Below are positions 7,810-16,418 of a DNA stretch of 33,540 nucleotides, piece after piece (positions within the stretch are counted from its first letter, which is position 1; every line of letters begins with the position of its first letter). Where the stretch lies: positions 1 through 33,540 of the forward strand of contig JAQCAA010000007.1 in the NCBI GenBank assembly GCA_027728645.1, given 5' to 3'. A model generated the notes under the pieces. It ran no database searches and had not been told where the DNA came from. It worked only from the letters and a program-made list of their open reading frames with translations. Origin of the DNA: Actinomycetota bacterium (GTDB taxonomy: Bacteria > Actinomycetota > Acidimicrobiia > Spongiisociales > UBA5794). The position numbers and the translations under genes are program-made.

Positions 7810-10470
7810 ATGTCTGTATTTGACAAAATCTTGCGTGCCGGCGAGGGAAAACGCCTCAAAGAGCTTGTTCAGCTTGCCGAGCGTGTCAACGCGCTCGAGG
7901 CTGACGTTGAGGTGCTCTCCGACGAGGATCTCAAGGCTCGAACGCAGTGGTTCAGAGATCGGCTTGCCGATGGCGAGACCCTCGACGACATCGAAGCTGA
8001 GGCGTACGCCACTGTTCGTGAGGCAGCAAAACGTGTGCTCGGCCAGCGCCACTACGACGTTCAGGTTGTTGGGGCAGGAACCTTGCATCGTGGCATGATC
8101 GCTGAGCAGAAGACAGGCGAGGGAAAGACACTTGTTTCTACGATGCCTGCGTACCTCAACGCGCTGTCAGGCAAGGGTGTCCATGTCATCACAGTCAACG
8201 ATTATCTCGCCGCCCGTGACGCGGCGTGGATGGGCAACATCCATCGATTTCTCGGCCTCGAAGTAGGTCTCATCCAGGCGTGGATGACACCCGAGGAGCG
8301 CCGTCCCGCGTACGCAGCGGATATCACCCACGGGACGAACAACGAATTCGGCTTTGACTACCTCAGAGACAACATGACCATGAATCCCGAGCACATGGTG
8401 CAACGGGGGCGGGCGTTCGCAATTGTGGATGAGGTCGACTCGATCCTGATCGATGAGGCGCGGACACCTTTGATCATTTCTGGACGCGTCGGAGAAACGG
8501 GCAAGTGGTATTCCGAGTTTGCCAAGATCGCATCACGTCTCCGTATTGAAGATCACTACGAGGTCGATGAGAAGAAGCGTCAGGTTGTGACCACCGAAGC
8601 CGGTGTCACCCGCGTTGAAAAGATGATGAACGTGGAGAACCTGTACGACCACGCAAACGTTGACTTCATTCACCACCTTGATGTTGCTCTGAAGGCCAAG
8701 ACGCTCTATCAACGCGACGTCGACTATCTCATCCGCGGCGGACAGGTAATGATTGTCGACGAATTCACCGGACGTGTTCTTGAAGGTCGGAGGTACTCAG
8801 AAGGCCTCCACCAGGCAATCGAGGCCAAAGAGGGCGTTGCGATCAAGGAAGAGAACCAGACTCTCGCGACGATTACGCTCCAGAACTATTTCCGCATGTA
8901 TGACAAGCTCTCTGGCATGACCGGTACCGCCATCACTGAGGAGGGCGAGTTTGTCGAGATCTATGGACTTGAGGTTGTTGTCATCCCAACCAACCAGCCG
9001 ATTGGACGCGTGGACCAGCCGGATCTCGTCTACGTCGATGAGGAAAACAAGTTCCAAGCGGTGGCCAACGACATCATCGAACGCCACGAATATGGTCAAC
9101 CAATCCTTGTGGGAACGGTTTCCATCGAGAAGTCTGAGAGGCTTGCAGATGCGCTGACACGCCGCGGCATCCCATTCGAGGTGCTGAACGCCAAGCAGCA
9201 TGAAAGGGAAGCCCACATCATTGCCCAGGCCGGCATGCCTGGCGCAATCACGGTTGCCACGAACATGGCTGGTCGTGGAGTCGACATCGCACTCGGAGGA
9301 AACGCCGAGCAACTCGCGGCAGCTGCGCTTCGTAAACAGGGTATCGAGACGACCGAACCGTCGTACGCCAAGCAGCTTAAGGAGCTGACAACCGAGTTTT
9401 CGATTGAAACGGAAAAGAACAGGGAAAAGGTGCTCGAGGCTGGCGGGTTGTACGTCCTTGGTACCGAACGTCATGATTCTCGACGCATTGACAACCAGCT
9501 TCGGGGACGATCCGGAAGACAAGGCGATCCAGGTGAGAGCCGGTTCTACTTATCTCTTCAGGATGATCTCATGCGCAGGTTCGCAAACGACCGTGTTGCA
9601 TCAATAATGTCTCGGCTCAAGATTCCGCCGGACGTCCCAATCGAAGCCAAGATGGTCTCCAAATCGATCGAGCGAGCGCAACGTCAGGTCGAGGGTCAGA
9701 ACTTCGAAATCCGAAAGAACGTTCTGAAGTACGACGAGGTAATGAACACACAGCGAAAGATCGTCTATCGCTGGCGGAATCAGATCCTTGAAGGCGACAA
9801 CACACAAGAGTTGCTTGGCGAATGGCGAAGCGAAGTCGTTGAGAGCACCGTGCTACAGATTGTCGGAGACGTCGACGCGTTCGACTGGGATTGGGATGAG
9901 TTGTCGGTTCGCATGAGTGCGTTGTACGACACCGCCATCTCAAAGTCGATGTTTGAAAACCCTGAGGATGTCGATGCCAATGAACTCGTGGACATGTTCC
10001 TCGAGGAGTCCGCACGCGCATACGAAAAGCGTGAAGCCGATCTCGGCGTCGATGTTGTGAGGGCTCTTGAACGTTCGGTGGTCCTGTCGGTCATCGACAA
10101 CAAGTGGCGCGAGCATCTCGCTGAGATGGATTACCTGCGCTCGGGTATCGGTCTGAGGGCGATGGGGCAGCGCGACCCACTCGTCGAGTATCAGCGAGAA
10201 GGTTTTCTGTTCTTCGAGGACTTTGTCGAATCAACAAAATCTGATGCAATCAGGTACATGTTCCACGTTGAGATCGCGGCTGCAAGCCCGCAGCCTGCGG
10301 CGAGCGGAGTGACGACGTCGAGTGCAAAGTCAGACGGAACGACCCGTCGGCAGGTTCAACGCACCGGCGAGAAGATCGGCCGCAATGATGACTGCCCCTG
10401 CGGGAGCGGCAAGAAGTACAAGCGCTGTCACGGCGCACCCGGTGCGGAACCGCTTCCCGCATCGGCATAG
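7810..10470 (+). CDS. secA: Protein translocase ATPase SecA
   Basis: The motor ATPase that drives preproteins through SecYEG. The start '[20 protein letters not shown]' at ATG 7810 matches the family N-terminus; the track start at 7648 is translated repeat sequence. The Walker A motif is 'EQKTGEGKT' near residue 103 and the DEAD-type motif '[14 protein letters not shown]' near residue 207. '[15 protein letters not shown]' and the helicase-like '[16 protein letters not shown]' and '[19 protein letters not shown]' are intact. The C-terminal zinc-binding SEC-C motif '[14 protein letters not shown]' is present, as in SecB/ribosome-binding SecA forms. At 886 residues it fits the canonical SecA1. 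prfB follows after 82 bp. Confidence 0.97.
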   Translation: MSVFDKILRAGEGKRLKELVQLAERVNALEADVEVLSDEDLKARTQWFRDRLADGETLDDIEAEAYATVREAAKRVLGQRHYDVQVVGAGTLHRGMIAEQKTGEGKTLVSTMPAYLNALSGKGVHVITVNDYLAARDAAWMGNIHRFLGLEVGLIQAWMTPEERRPAYAADITHGTNNEFGFDYLRDNMTMNPEHMVQRGRAFAIVDEVDSILIDEARTPLIISGRVGETGKWYSEFAKIASRLRIEDHYEVDEKKRQVVTTEAGVTRVEKMMNVENLYDHANVDFIHHLDVALKAKTLYQRDVDYLIRGGQVMIVDEFTGRVLEGRRYSEGLHQAIEAKEGVAIKEENQTLATITLQNYFRMYDKLSGMTGTAITEEGEFVEIYGLEVVVIPTNQPIGRVDQPDLVYVDEENKFQAVANDIIERHEYGQPILVGTVSIEKSERLADALTRRGIPFEVLNAKQHEREAHIIAQAGMPGAITVATNMAGRGVDIALGGNAEQLAAAALRKQGIETTEPSYAKQLKELTTEFSIETEKNREKVLEAGGLYVLGTERHDSRRIDNQLRGRSGRQGDPGESRFYLSLQDDLMRRFANDRVASIMSRLKIPPDVPIEAKMVSKSIERAQRQVEGQNFEIRKNVLKYDEVMNTQRKIVYRWRNQILEGDNTQELLGEWRSEVVESTVLQIVGDVDAFDWDWDELSVRMSALYDTAISKSMFENPEDVDANELVDMFLEESARAYEKREADLGVDVVRALERSVVLSVIDNKWREHLAEMDYLRSGIGLRAMGQRDPLVEYQREGFLFFEDFVESTKSDAIRYMFHVEIAAASPQPAASGVTTSSAKSDGTTRRQVQRTGEKIGRNDDCPCGSGKKYKRCHGAPGAEPLPASA

Positions 10471-10539
10471 GTCTGCTGGCGAGTAATCGGCCAGAACCGG
10501 TCTCCCCGAAGCCCTGACCGCCTGAACCGACTCTCTGGG

Positions 10540-10545
10540 TACCCT
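10540..10545 (+). promoter_or_regulatory. Candidate -10 box for a leaderless prfB transcript
   Basis: TACCCT stands seven bases before the prfB ATG, the same spacing as TAGCCT before smpB and before the thioredoxin-like gene. There is no ribosome binding site between it and the ATG. Confidence 0.45.
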
Positions 10546-10552
10546 CTCTGCC

Positions 10553-11665
10553 ATGGAACCAGTTGAACTTCGTGCGATCGTTGCTGACCTCGCTTCGCGC
10601 CTTGAAGACGCCAGGACGTTCCTTGACGTGGAGGGGAAAGAGGCTGAGCTTGTGGACCTTCGTGAGATCGTGTCGGAGCCCGACTTGTGGGATGACCAAG
10701 ACCGAGCACGAAGTGTTACGAGCAAACTCTCCCATCACGAAGGCATCATCAAGCATGTCGCCGATCTCGACCGAGCCGTGGAAGATCTCGGTGTGCTTCT
10801 TGGAATGGCGGTCGATGAGTCTGACGCAGAGGCCTTCGTTGAGGTCGAACGAGAACTCGGTGTGCTTGCGGCAGACCTTGCGCTGCTCGAGCGCGAATCA
10901 CTGTTTTTTGGACCGTACGACGACCGCCCTGCGATCCTCACCGTTTCCGTTGGAGCCGGAGGCGTTGATGCCCAGGATTGGGCAGAAATGCTCCTTCGCA
11001 TGTATCACCGCTACATCGAGCGGTCAGCCTTCACTTTTGAGGTTGACGAATATCAAGAAGGGGAGGAGGCAGGTATTAAGTCTGCCACTCTCACAATCCG
11101 AGGCGAGAACGCCTACGGCACCTTCGAATCCGAACGGGGAACGCACAGACTGGTCCGGATAAGCCCGTTTGACTCCCAAGCGAGGCGACACACCGCGTTT
11201 GCCGGCGTTGATGTGATTCCACAGGTCGATGTCGAAGACATGGAGATTGATGTCGAAGACCTGCGGATTGACACCTATCGAGCATCTGGTGCGGGTGGTC
11301 AGCACATCAACAAGACAGACTCAGCTGTGCGAATCACCCACCTTCCGACAGGGATTGTGGTTTCGTGCCAGGCAGAGCGGTCCCAGATGCAAAATAAGGC
11401 CAAAGCAATGCAGCTGCTCGTTGCTCGCCTCGCCGAACAAGCCAGACGGGAGCAGGCCGAGAAGGTCGCATCGATCCGAGGCGAGAAGCACGAGGCTGGT
11501 TGGGGTCGTCAGATCCGGTCCTATGTTCTTCAGCCGTACCAGATGGTCAAAGACCTACGAAGCGACTTCGAGATCGGCAACATCCAAGCCGTTCTCGACG
11601 GCGACATTGATGGCCTCATCGATTCCTACCTCCAGTGGCGCCGAGCCGAAATGTACGAGGCATAG
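10553..11665 (+). CDS. prfB: Peptide chain release factor 2
   Basis: Releases nascent peptides at UGA and UAA. The stop-codon recognition motif is SPF, in 'RISPFDSQARRHTAFA' near residue 202, which identifies RF2 rather than RF1. The catalytic 'GAGGQHINKTDSAVR' is near residue 247. At 370 residues it is full length in a single frame, so the autoregulatory +1 frameshift used by many bacteria is absent here; no in-frame stop occurs in the first 40 codons. The gene lies between secA and ftsE, the usual actinobacterial order. The second repeat array begins five bases after its stop codon. Confidence 0.96.
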   Translation: MEPVELRAIVADLASRLEDARTFLDVEGKEAELVDLREIVSEPDLWDDQDRARSVTSKLSHHEGIIKHVADLDRAVEDLGVLLGMAVDESDAEAFVEVERELGVLAADLALLERESLFFGPYDDRPAILTVSVGAGGVDAQDWAEMLLRMYHRYIERSAFTFEVDEYQEGEEAGIKSATLTIRGENAYGTFESERGTHRLVRISPFDSQARRHTAFAGVDVIPQVDVEDMEIDVEDLRIDTYRASGAGGQHINKTDSAVRITHLPTGIVVSCQAERSQMQNKAKAMQLLVARLAEQARREQAEKVASIRGEKHEAGWGRQIRSYVLQPYQMVKDLRSDFEIGNIQAVLDGDIDGLIDSYLQWRRAEMYEA

Positions 11666-11669
11666 GCAG

Positions 11670-11756
11670 AGGACAGATCGGTCGCTTTGCTCCCTTACGG
11701 ATGACAGATCGGTCGCTTTGCTCCCTTACGGATGACAGACAAGTCGTTTTGCTCCG
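11670..11756 (+). repeat. Second 31-bp tandem repeat array, between prfB and ftsE
   Basis: Two 31-bp copies (11670-11700, 11701-11731) beginning 'aggacagatcggtcgctttg' and 'atgacagatcggtcgctttg' are followed by a degenerate third from 11732. The unit matches that of the array before secA in length and most positions, but with locus-specific substitutions shared by its own copies, indicating local copying after divergence. Confidence 0.92.
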
Positions 11757-11785
11757 CTGGAACGGTAGGCGCAAGGCGGCCTTCT

Positions 11786-11806
11786 GTCCTCTGTCCTCTG
11801 TCCTCC
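11786..11806 (+). repeat. GTCCTCT array (two exact copies plus one variant) closing the second element
   Basis: GTCCTCT occurs at 11786 and 11793, and GTCCTCC at 11800. CAGAGGACAGA (11667-11677) is the perfect reverse complement of TCTGTCCTCTG (11783-11793), the same 11-bp pair as at the first element. About 100 bases without recognised features separate it from ftsE. Confidence 0.9.
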
Positions 11807-11905
11807 GTCGCCCGCTCGTAATCCGCTGGTTTATTGGAAGCGCCACTACGCTTTCGCTTGGCTGGGATATGGGCCCCGACAACAGCCATTCTTGGATTTT
11901 TACAG

Positions 11906-12865
11906 ATGATCAAACTCGAAAACGTTACAAAGACCTACCCAGGGGGGACGGTCGCCGTCAAGGACGCCACGCTTGAGATTGCCAAGGGCGAGTTTGTGTT
12001 TCTTGTTGGTGCGTCGGGTTCGGGGAAGTCGACGCTGATTCGACTCATCATGCGGGAAGAGCAGCCAACGAACGGCGACATCTGGGTCGCAGGAAAACAT
12101 GCATCCGACCTTCCAAGCTGGAAAGTGCCTCATCTCCGTCGCTCCATCGGGACCGTCTTCCAGGATTTCAAGCTGCTTCCTACGAAGACCGTGTACGAAA
12201 ACGTCGCTTTCGCAATGGAGGTCACTGGCAAGCACCGCACGGTCATTCGAAACCAGGTTCCCCAGGTGCTGAAGCTCGTGGGGCTCTCAACAAAGGCCGA
12301 TCGGCTGCCGCGTCAGCTCTCCGGTGGTGAGCAGCAGCGAGTTGCTGTGGCACGAGCCTTTGTGAATCGGCCACTCATTCTGCTCGCGGATGAGCCGACA
12401 GGAAACCTCGACCCTGCGACCTCCGTTGGCATTATGCGGATCCTCGACCGGATCAATCGCACCGGAACCACTGTGGTGATGGCAACACACGACCACGCCA
12501 TCGTTGATGCCATGCGAAGACGGGTAGTTCAGATTGATCGCGGACGGATTACCCGCGATGAGTCCAGGGGCATCTACGAAACTCAGGCTCAGCCGAGCGT
12601 GCCAGTGACCACTGAGGTGCGGACCGTTGTCGAAGAATTCGGTGGTGAAGAACTCAACGATGAGTCTCCTGTTGACTCCGTCGTCACCGAAGTGGATGAC
12701 TTGGGCACCGCTGAAGCGGTTGCGTACGACCTGCTACGCAGCATTGATGAAGCTCCGGAACCATTGGTTGCCGACGAGATTTTCAAGGGCTCCGAAGAGT
12801 CAGACATGTCCTACGACATGGACTCCGCTGAAACCGAGAACGATTCGACGGACGGTGGCGCATGA
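11906..12865 (+). CDS. ftsE: Cell division ATP-binding protein FtsE with acidic C-terminal extension
   Basis: ATPase of the FtsEX complex, which couples cytokinesis to peptidoglycan hydrolase activation. Walker A is 'GASGSGKST' near residue 38, the signature is '[14 protein letters not shown]' near 137, and Walker B is '[13 protein letters not shown]' near 160. The FtsE-typical '[20 protein letters not shown]' is present. FtsE is normally about 220-230 residues; this product is 319. The last 90 residues are rich in Asp, Glu, Ser and Val ('[20 protein letters not shown]') and resemble no domain I know. ATG 11906 was chosen because '[20 protein letters not shown]' is the family start. The stop overlaps ftsX by 4 bp (ATGA). 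Confidence 0.93.
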   Translation: MIKLENVTKTYPGGTVAVKDATLEIAKGEFVFLVGASGSGKSTLIRLIMREEQPTNGDIWVAGKHASDLPSWKVPHLRRSIGTVFQDFKLLPTKTVYENVAFAMEVTGKHRTVIRNQVPQVLKLVGLSTKADRLPRQLSGGEQQRVAVARAFVNRPLILLADEPTGNLDPATSVGIMRILDRINRTGTTVVMATHDHAIVDAMRRRVVQIDRGRITRDESRGIYETQAQPSVPVTTEVRTVVEEFGGEELNDESPVDSVVTEVDDLGTAEAVAYDLLRSIDEAPEPLVADEIFKGSEESDMSYDMDSAETENDSTDGGA

Positions 12866-13752
12866 CCCGGATCAGCTACATGTTCAAAGAGGCGATATCG
12901 AACCTTGGACGCAACGCGCTTGTGGTGCTCGGCGCCATCCTCGCAGTCTTCATCTCTCTCACCCTCACTTTTGGAACTCTCGTATTCGGAGAGGTCGTCA
13001 GAGTCAATACGCTCCAGTGGGCCCAGGATGTACGCGTCATAGCCTTCCTTCAGGACGACATGACATCTCAGGACACAATCGAACTCCAAGGGGAGATTGC
13101 ATCATGGGACCAGGTCTCAGATGTGTTCTTCGTCTCGAAGACCGGTGCCTACGAGGAGGCACTCGTTCTGTTCGCAAACAACGACGCCATGTTGTCGGTC
13201 GTCGAACAGAACCCCGACCTCCTTCCCGCTTCTCTGCGTGTGCAACCCGTCGATCCCGAGGACTACGACATCATCGTGACACGCCTGTTGTCAACACCAG
13301 GAGTGGACAAAGTTCAAAGCGCTGATGACGCGATCGACGCGATGATTGCACTGAGGGATGGGCTTCAGCTCATGTTTTGGGTGTTGGCCGTTGCGCTTGG
13401 CGGCGCGGCCGTTGCCTTGATCGCCAACACGATCCACATGGCTATCTATGCGCGCCGCGAGGAGATCGAGATCATGCGACTCGTCGGCGCGAGCAACTGG
13501 TTTGTGCGAACTCCCTTCCTCATTGAAGGGGCTCTCGAAGGTTTCTTCGGGGGAGCACTTGCTGTCACGTTCGTCGTGGTTGCTCAACAGCTGTCTGTTG
13601 ACCGATTACAGGATCTGCCCGATTGGATCAATCTGGCAATTAACAATGACTTCCTCATCAAGCAGGGCGCGCTGGTTCTGCTGTTCGGAGTGGCCGCCGG
13701 TTTGATCGGTAGTTCTTTGAGCCTCGCAGTCCACCGCACCTTGCGCTCGTGA
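12862..13752 (+). CDS. ftsX: Cell division permease-like protein FtsX
   Basis: The membrane partner of FtsE. An N-terminal membrane segment ('[20 protein letters not shown]', about residues 16-40) is followed by an extracellular domain of about 130 residues. Three further membrane segments lie in the C-terminal half ('[20 protein letters not shown]', '[20 protein letters not shown]', '[20 protein letters not shown]'). The conserved cytoplasmic motif '[20 protein letters not shown]' is present. At 296 residues it matches actinobacterial FtsX. It overlaps both ftsE upstream and the M23 peptidase gene downstream by 4 bp, so all three are probably translationally coupled. Confidence 0.95.
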   Translation: MTRISYMFKEAISNLGRNALVVLGAILAVFISLTLTFGTLVFGEVVRVNTLQWAQDVRVIAFLQDDMTSQDTIELQGEIASWDQVSDVFFVSKTGAYEEALVLFANNDAMLSVVEQNPDLLPASLRVQPVDPEDYDIIVTRLLSTPGVDKVQSADDAIDAMIALRDGLQLMFWVLAVALGGAAVALIANTIHMAIYARREEIEIMRLVGASNWFVRTPFLIEGALEGFFGGALAVTFVVVAQQLSVDRLQDLPDWINLAINNDFLIKQGALVLLFGVAAGLIGSSLSLAVHRTLRS

Positions 13753-14939
13753 TTCGCAAACTCGCTGTTTTCGCGCTCGCGTCCGGTCTCCTGGTTTCCC
13801 TATCTGTACCGGCAACCGCAGGCGACCTTGAGAACGATCTCGGACAAGTGAGGACACGGATAGCCGCTCTGAGAGCCGAACTTTCAGGTGTCGAGACGAC
13901 TCGCACCCCAATCGTGGCCGAGGTGCTTGCTGCGCAAGACGCCCTTGACGCGCTTGAGCTTGAGGCGGCTACGGCATTAGAGGCTCGCGATGCTGCGGAA
14001 GCCGAGACGATCGAGACGGAGGCGCGCCTGACAGCGGTCCGAAACGAGCTTGCTATTCGGTTCATTCACCTTGCCGAGCTGCGATCAGATGTTGCGTCAA
14101 CGAGGGCGGAGGCCGAGGCTTGGGCTGTTGAGGCGTACGTCCGTGGCGGGATGGCGGAACCAGCAATCGCGTTCGCGGCACCGGCGCTCGCGGATATTGC
14201 AGTCGGAGTGGCATACCTCGAGGTTCTCACGGGGATGAGTTCGAGTGTTGCTGACCGGCTTCAAACCGTTGTTGACGCTGAGGCGGAAGAAGAAGCCAAG
14301 GTGATCGCCGTTGAGGCACAGATCGAGGCCGAGGTTGCGGAACTGGGGCGAGTGCGAGCGGCGTTGGAATCAGCTCTCGTTCGACTTGACTCGACGCGAG
14401 CTGAGCTTGAAACGCAGGCCAAAGAGCAAGAAGGAAGGCTTGCGAGTCTCGACCAAGAGATCGAGCACTTTGAGAGTGACATTGAGGCGCTCGCTCGCGA
14501 GGAGTCGTCCATCAAGGCAGCGATCTACGCCGCATCCAATCCCATATCGAGTTCCCCAGGGCAACTCGTCAGGCCCGTCCCAGGGGCTGTGTCATCTGGG
14601 TTCGGGAACCGCGTCCATCCGATCTCGGGAGTTGTGAAGATGCACAACGGCGTCGACATGAACGCGTCTCACGGAGATTCCATCGTCGCAGCCGAGGACG
14701 GCGTCGTAATCCTTGCTGGCGTCAAAGGCGGTTACGGCAACACGGTCATGATCGACCACGGTGGAGGCATGGTGACGCTGTACGCCCACCAGTCAGCCAT
14801 TGGCGTGACCGTTGGTCAGACGGTGACCCAGGGCCAGACCATCGGCAGGATCGGATCAACAGGTCAGTCGACAGGCCCTCACCTGCACTTCGAGGTAAGA
14901 ATCAACGGCGTACCCAAGAACCCCGTCAATTACTGGTAG
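13749..14939 (+). CDS. Secreted coiled-coil M23 (LytM) peptidase, EnvC-like; likely FtsEX-coupled
   Basis: A 396-residue exported protein. A signal peptide ('LAVFALASGLLVSLSVPATA') is followed by two long Ala/Glu-rich coiled-coil stretches (about residues 27-115 and 165-260). The C-terminal LytM domain starts near residue 280. Metal ligands are complete: H..D in 'HNGVDMNASHGDS' and the H-x-H in 'GPHLHFEVRINGV'. It should therefore be an active peptidoglycan endopeptidase, unlike E. coli EnvC, which only activates amidases. The layout and the 4-bp overlap with ftsX (GTG start) suggest that FtsX controls it, as reported for coiled-coil hydrolases in other Gram-positive bacteria. This partnership is inferred. 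Confidence 0.9.
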   Translation: MIRKLAVFALASGLLVSLSVPATAGDLENDLGQVRTRIAALRAELSGVETTRTPIVAEVLAAQDALDALELEAATALEARDAAEAETIETEARLTAVRNELAIRFIHLAELRSDVASTRAEAEAWAVEAYVRGGMAEPAIAFAAPALADIAVGVAYLEVLTGMSSSVADRLQTVVDAEAEEEAKVIAVEAQIEAEVAELGRVRAALESALVRLDSTRAELETQAKEQEGRLASLDQEIEHFESDIEALAREESSIKAAIYAASNPISSSPGQLVRPVPGAVSSGFGNRVHPISGVVKMHNGVDMNASHGDSIVAAEDGVVILAGVKGGYGNTVMIDHGGGMVTLYAHQSAIGVTVGQTVTQGQTIGRIGSTGQSTGPHLHFEVRINGVPKNPVNYW

Positions 14940-15007
14940 AGATTCCAGGGTTAGCCAGCCGCAGGGGATTGCGTCGCTGACAGGACCACTATTGGTGGGC
15001 TGCGATG

Positions 15008-15013
15008 TAGCCT
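15008..15013 (+). promoter_or_regulatory. Candidate -10 box for a leaderless smpB transcript
   Basis: TAGCCT lies seven bases before the smpB ATG without a Shine-Dalgarno sequence. The same hexamer at the same distance precedes the thioredoxin-like gene on the other strand. It sits in the 81-bp gap after the M23 peptidase gene. Confidence 0.5.
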
Positions 15014-15020
15014 CGCTGGC

Positions 15021-15476
15021 ATGACGGGACGCAAAGTTGTTGCATCGAATCGGAAAGCACGGTTCAACTATGAGATTCTTGACACCTTTGAGGCAGGCAT
15101 GGTCTTGCTCGGATCAGAGGTGAAGTCTCTGCGCGCCGGTCAAGCACAACTCAAGGATGCGTACGCGGACATACGCGGGGGAGAGGTGTGGCTGACAAAT
15201 GCCCATATCTCGCCGTATCAGTTCGCTGAGAACGGTGGACACGAGCCTGAAAGACCCCGCAAGCTGTTGTTGCACCGTCGTGAGATCGAGCGCCTCTTTG
15301 CACGGATCCGTGAAGAGGGCCTCACGTTGGTTCCGATTCAGATTTACTTCAAAGAAGGAAAGGCCAAGGTCGAACTTGGCTTAGGCAAGGGCAAGAAGTC
15401 CCACGACAAGCGTCAATCGATCGTGGAGCGCCAACAAAAGCGCGAGATGGCACGGGCTCAAAGCCACCGGCGCTAG
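15021..15476 (+). CDS. smpB: SsrA-binding protein SmpB
   Basis: Partner of tmRNA in trans-translation, delivering it to stalled ribosomes. The N-terminus 'VVASNRKARFNYEILDTFEA' and 'GMVLLGSEVKSLRAGQAQLK' are diagnostic, as are 'NAHISPYQF' and 'PRKLLLHRREIERL'. The basic C-terminal tail 'GKGKKSHDKRQSIVERQQKR' enters the mRNA channel. At 151 residues it has family length. Its RNA partner ssrA lies 0.9 kb downstream on the same strand, separated by a minus-strand gene whose 3' end reaches 128 bp into smpB. Confidence 0.97.
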   Translation: MTGRKVVASNRKARFNYEILDTFEAGMVLLGSEVKSLRAGQAQLKDAYADIRGGEVWLTNAHISPYQFAENGGHEPERPRKLLLHRREIERLFARIREEGLTLVPIQIYFKEGKAKVELGLGKGKKSHDKRQSIVERQQKREMARAQSHRR

Positions 15477-16323
15477 TCGTGCAGGCCCAGGACCCTAGGT
15501 TTTCCATCTGGTCGAGCAGGCTTTGGACTTGTGCGAGTTCCAGCAGACCAGTCGTCCTGAGCAGGACTTCGCCGTCCCCATCGGTGACAACCCAGAATGG
15601 GAACGCTGAGACGCCCATCTTGATCGCCGCATCCGAGTTTGCATCAACGACAACTGGGAACGGGAACTGACTTTCGGCGAGGTAGGCCTCGAGCGGGTTA
15701 CCTCTCGAAGGATCGATGTTGGTTGAAACGGTCACAAACTCAGTCTCATAGTCGTCCGAAACGGTGGGGTACCAATCCGTCAGAAGCGGCAATTCCTGCT
15801 GGCAGAACGGACACCAGTGCGCCCAGATCATCCAGATTCGCTTGGTTCCGTCAGCTGGGTCAAATGACACGGTTTCCGCCGTGTACGCATCCACACCTTC
15901 GATTGGCCCCAATGTCATGCCAACGGCGCCGTCTTGAGTCGTCCTGTCAAACCTTGGGAGGTATCCGGGTGGCGCCGAAGCCGCTGGTGAATCGAGTGCG
16001 CTCGACCCGCCACCTTCTACTTGCGGAGCGCTGGCTGCTTCCTCAATGCTGCCCGAAACAGCTGCGAGATCATCTGATAATGCCGAAACCGAATCGTCGA
16101 TCGACCCAAGCTGGGCTTGCATGGCCTCGATCTCGCTCTTTGTGTCGTTCATCGAACTGATCAAGAAAACCTGTGCTGTGACAAGGGTGAGCACAATGAT
16201 GGACAACATGACCGCCATGCCGACCGCCCATCGCCTCTCGGCCGCAGTCTTGACTGGCTGAGACGGCATCTCGGGTGAGGTCACTTGAGGGTCTTGAGGC
16301 TGCCCGATGCCGATGTCGTCCAT
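15349..16323 (-). CDS. Membrane-anchored thioredoxin-like (TlpA/ResA-type) protein
   Basis: A 324-residue protein with a cytoplasmic N-terminus, one membrane segment ('VGMAVMLSIIVLTLVTAQVFL', about residues 34-56) and a coiled-coil stretch. An extracytoplasmic thioredoxin fold follows. The redox motif is 'WAHWCPFCQQELPLL' near residue 170 and the cis-proline loop is 'SAFPFWVVTDGDG' near 240, so a reductase or disulfide-handling role outside the membrane is likely. Normal thioredoxin-fold sequence ends near 'VQSLLDQMENL'. The last 42 codons (15349-15476) are antisense to smpB and look like read-through of a lost stop. TAGCCT stands seven bases before the ATG. The substrate is unknown. Confidence 0.82.
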   Translation of the reverse strand: MDDIGIGQPQDPQVTSPEMPSQPVKTAAERRWAVGMAVMLSIIVLTLVTAQVFLISSMNDTKSEIEAMQAQLGSIDDSVSALSDDLAAVSGSIEEAASAPQVEGGGSSALDSPAASAPPGYLPRFDRTTQDGAVGMTLGPIEGVDAYTAETVSFDPADGTKRIWMIWAHWCPFCQQELPLLTDWYPTVSDDYETEFVTVSTNIDPSRGNPLEAYLAESQFPFPVVVDANSDAAIKMGVSAFPFWVVTDGDGEVLLRTTGLLELAQVQSLLDQMENLGSWACTTSAGGFEPVPSRAFVGAPRSIDACRGTSCPCLSQVRPWPFLL

Positions 16324-16330
16324 GAAGTTG

Positions 16331-16336
16331 AGGCTA
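16331..16336 (-). promoter_or_regulatory. Candidate -10 box for a leaderless thioredoxin-like gene
   Basis: On the minus strand TAGCCT is seven bases before the ATG at 16323, identical in sequence and spacing to the smpB box. No ribosome binding site is present between them. Confidence 0.45.
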
Positions 16337-16394
16337 ACGGGGGTGAGGTATTCGTGTGCGATGTCTCAGGCGGCCGGTACCCTGAGGGCAGTGG

Positions 16395-16409
16395 ATGTGT
16401 ACAACACAT
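16395..16409. promoter_or_regulatory. Inverted repeat ATGTGT-ACA-ACACAT just upstream of ssrA
   Basis: A perfect 6-bp inverted repeat with a 3-bp centre ends ten bases before the tmRNA 5' end. It contains TACAAC, a possible -10 box for a transcript whose short leader would be removed by RNase P. TACCCT at 16378-16383 is an alternative -10 box. The palindrome could be an operator over the promoter. Confidence 0.35.
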
Positions 16410-16418
16410 GCCCCTTGC

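Noticed and set aside
7617-7823. ORF 7617-7823 and the N-terminal extension of the secA ORF from 7648
   Set aside because: Both are translations of the tandem repeat ('LCSLT', 'RFALL' units). SecA homology begins at ATG 7810.
8797-9522. Long antisense ORFs such as 8797-9522, 31392-32273, 4876-5604 and 1704-2579
   Set aside because: They lie opposite strongly conserved genes, their residue composition mirrors the sense codons, and no family motif is seen.
10553-10680. Programmed +1 frameshift in prfB
   Set aside because: The whole RF2 is encoded in one frame and no in-frame stop occurs in the early codons.
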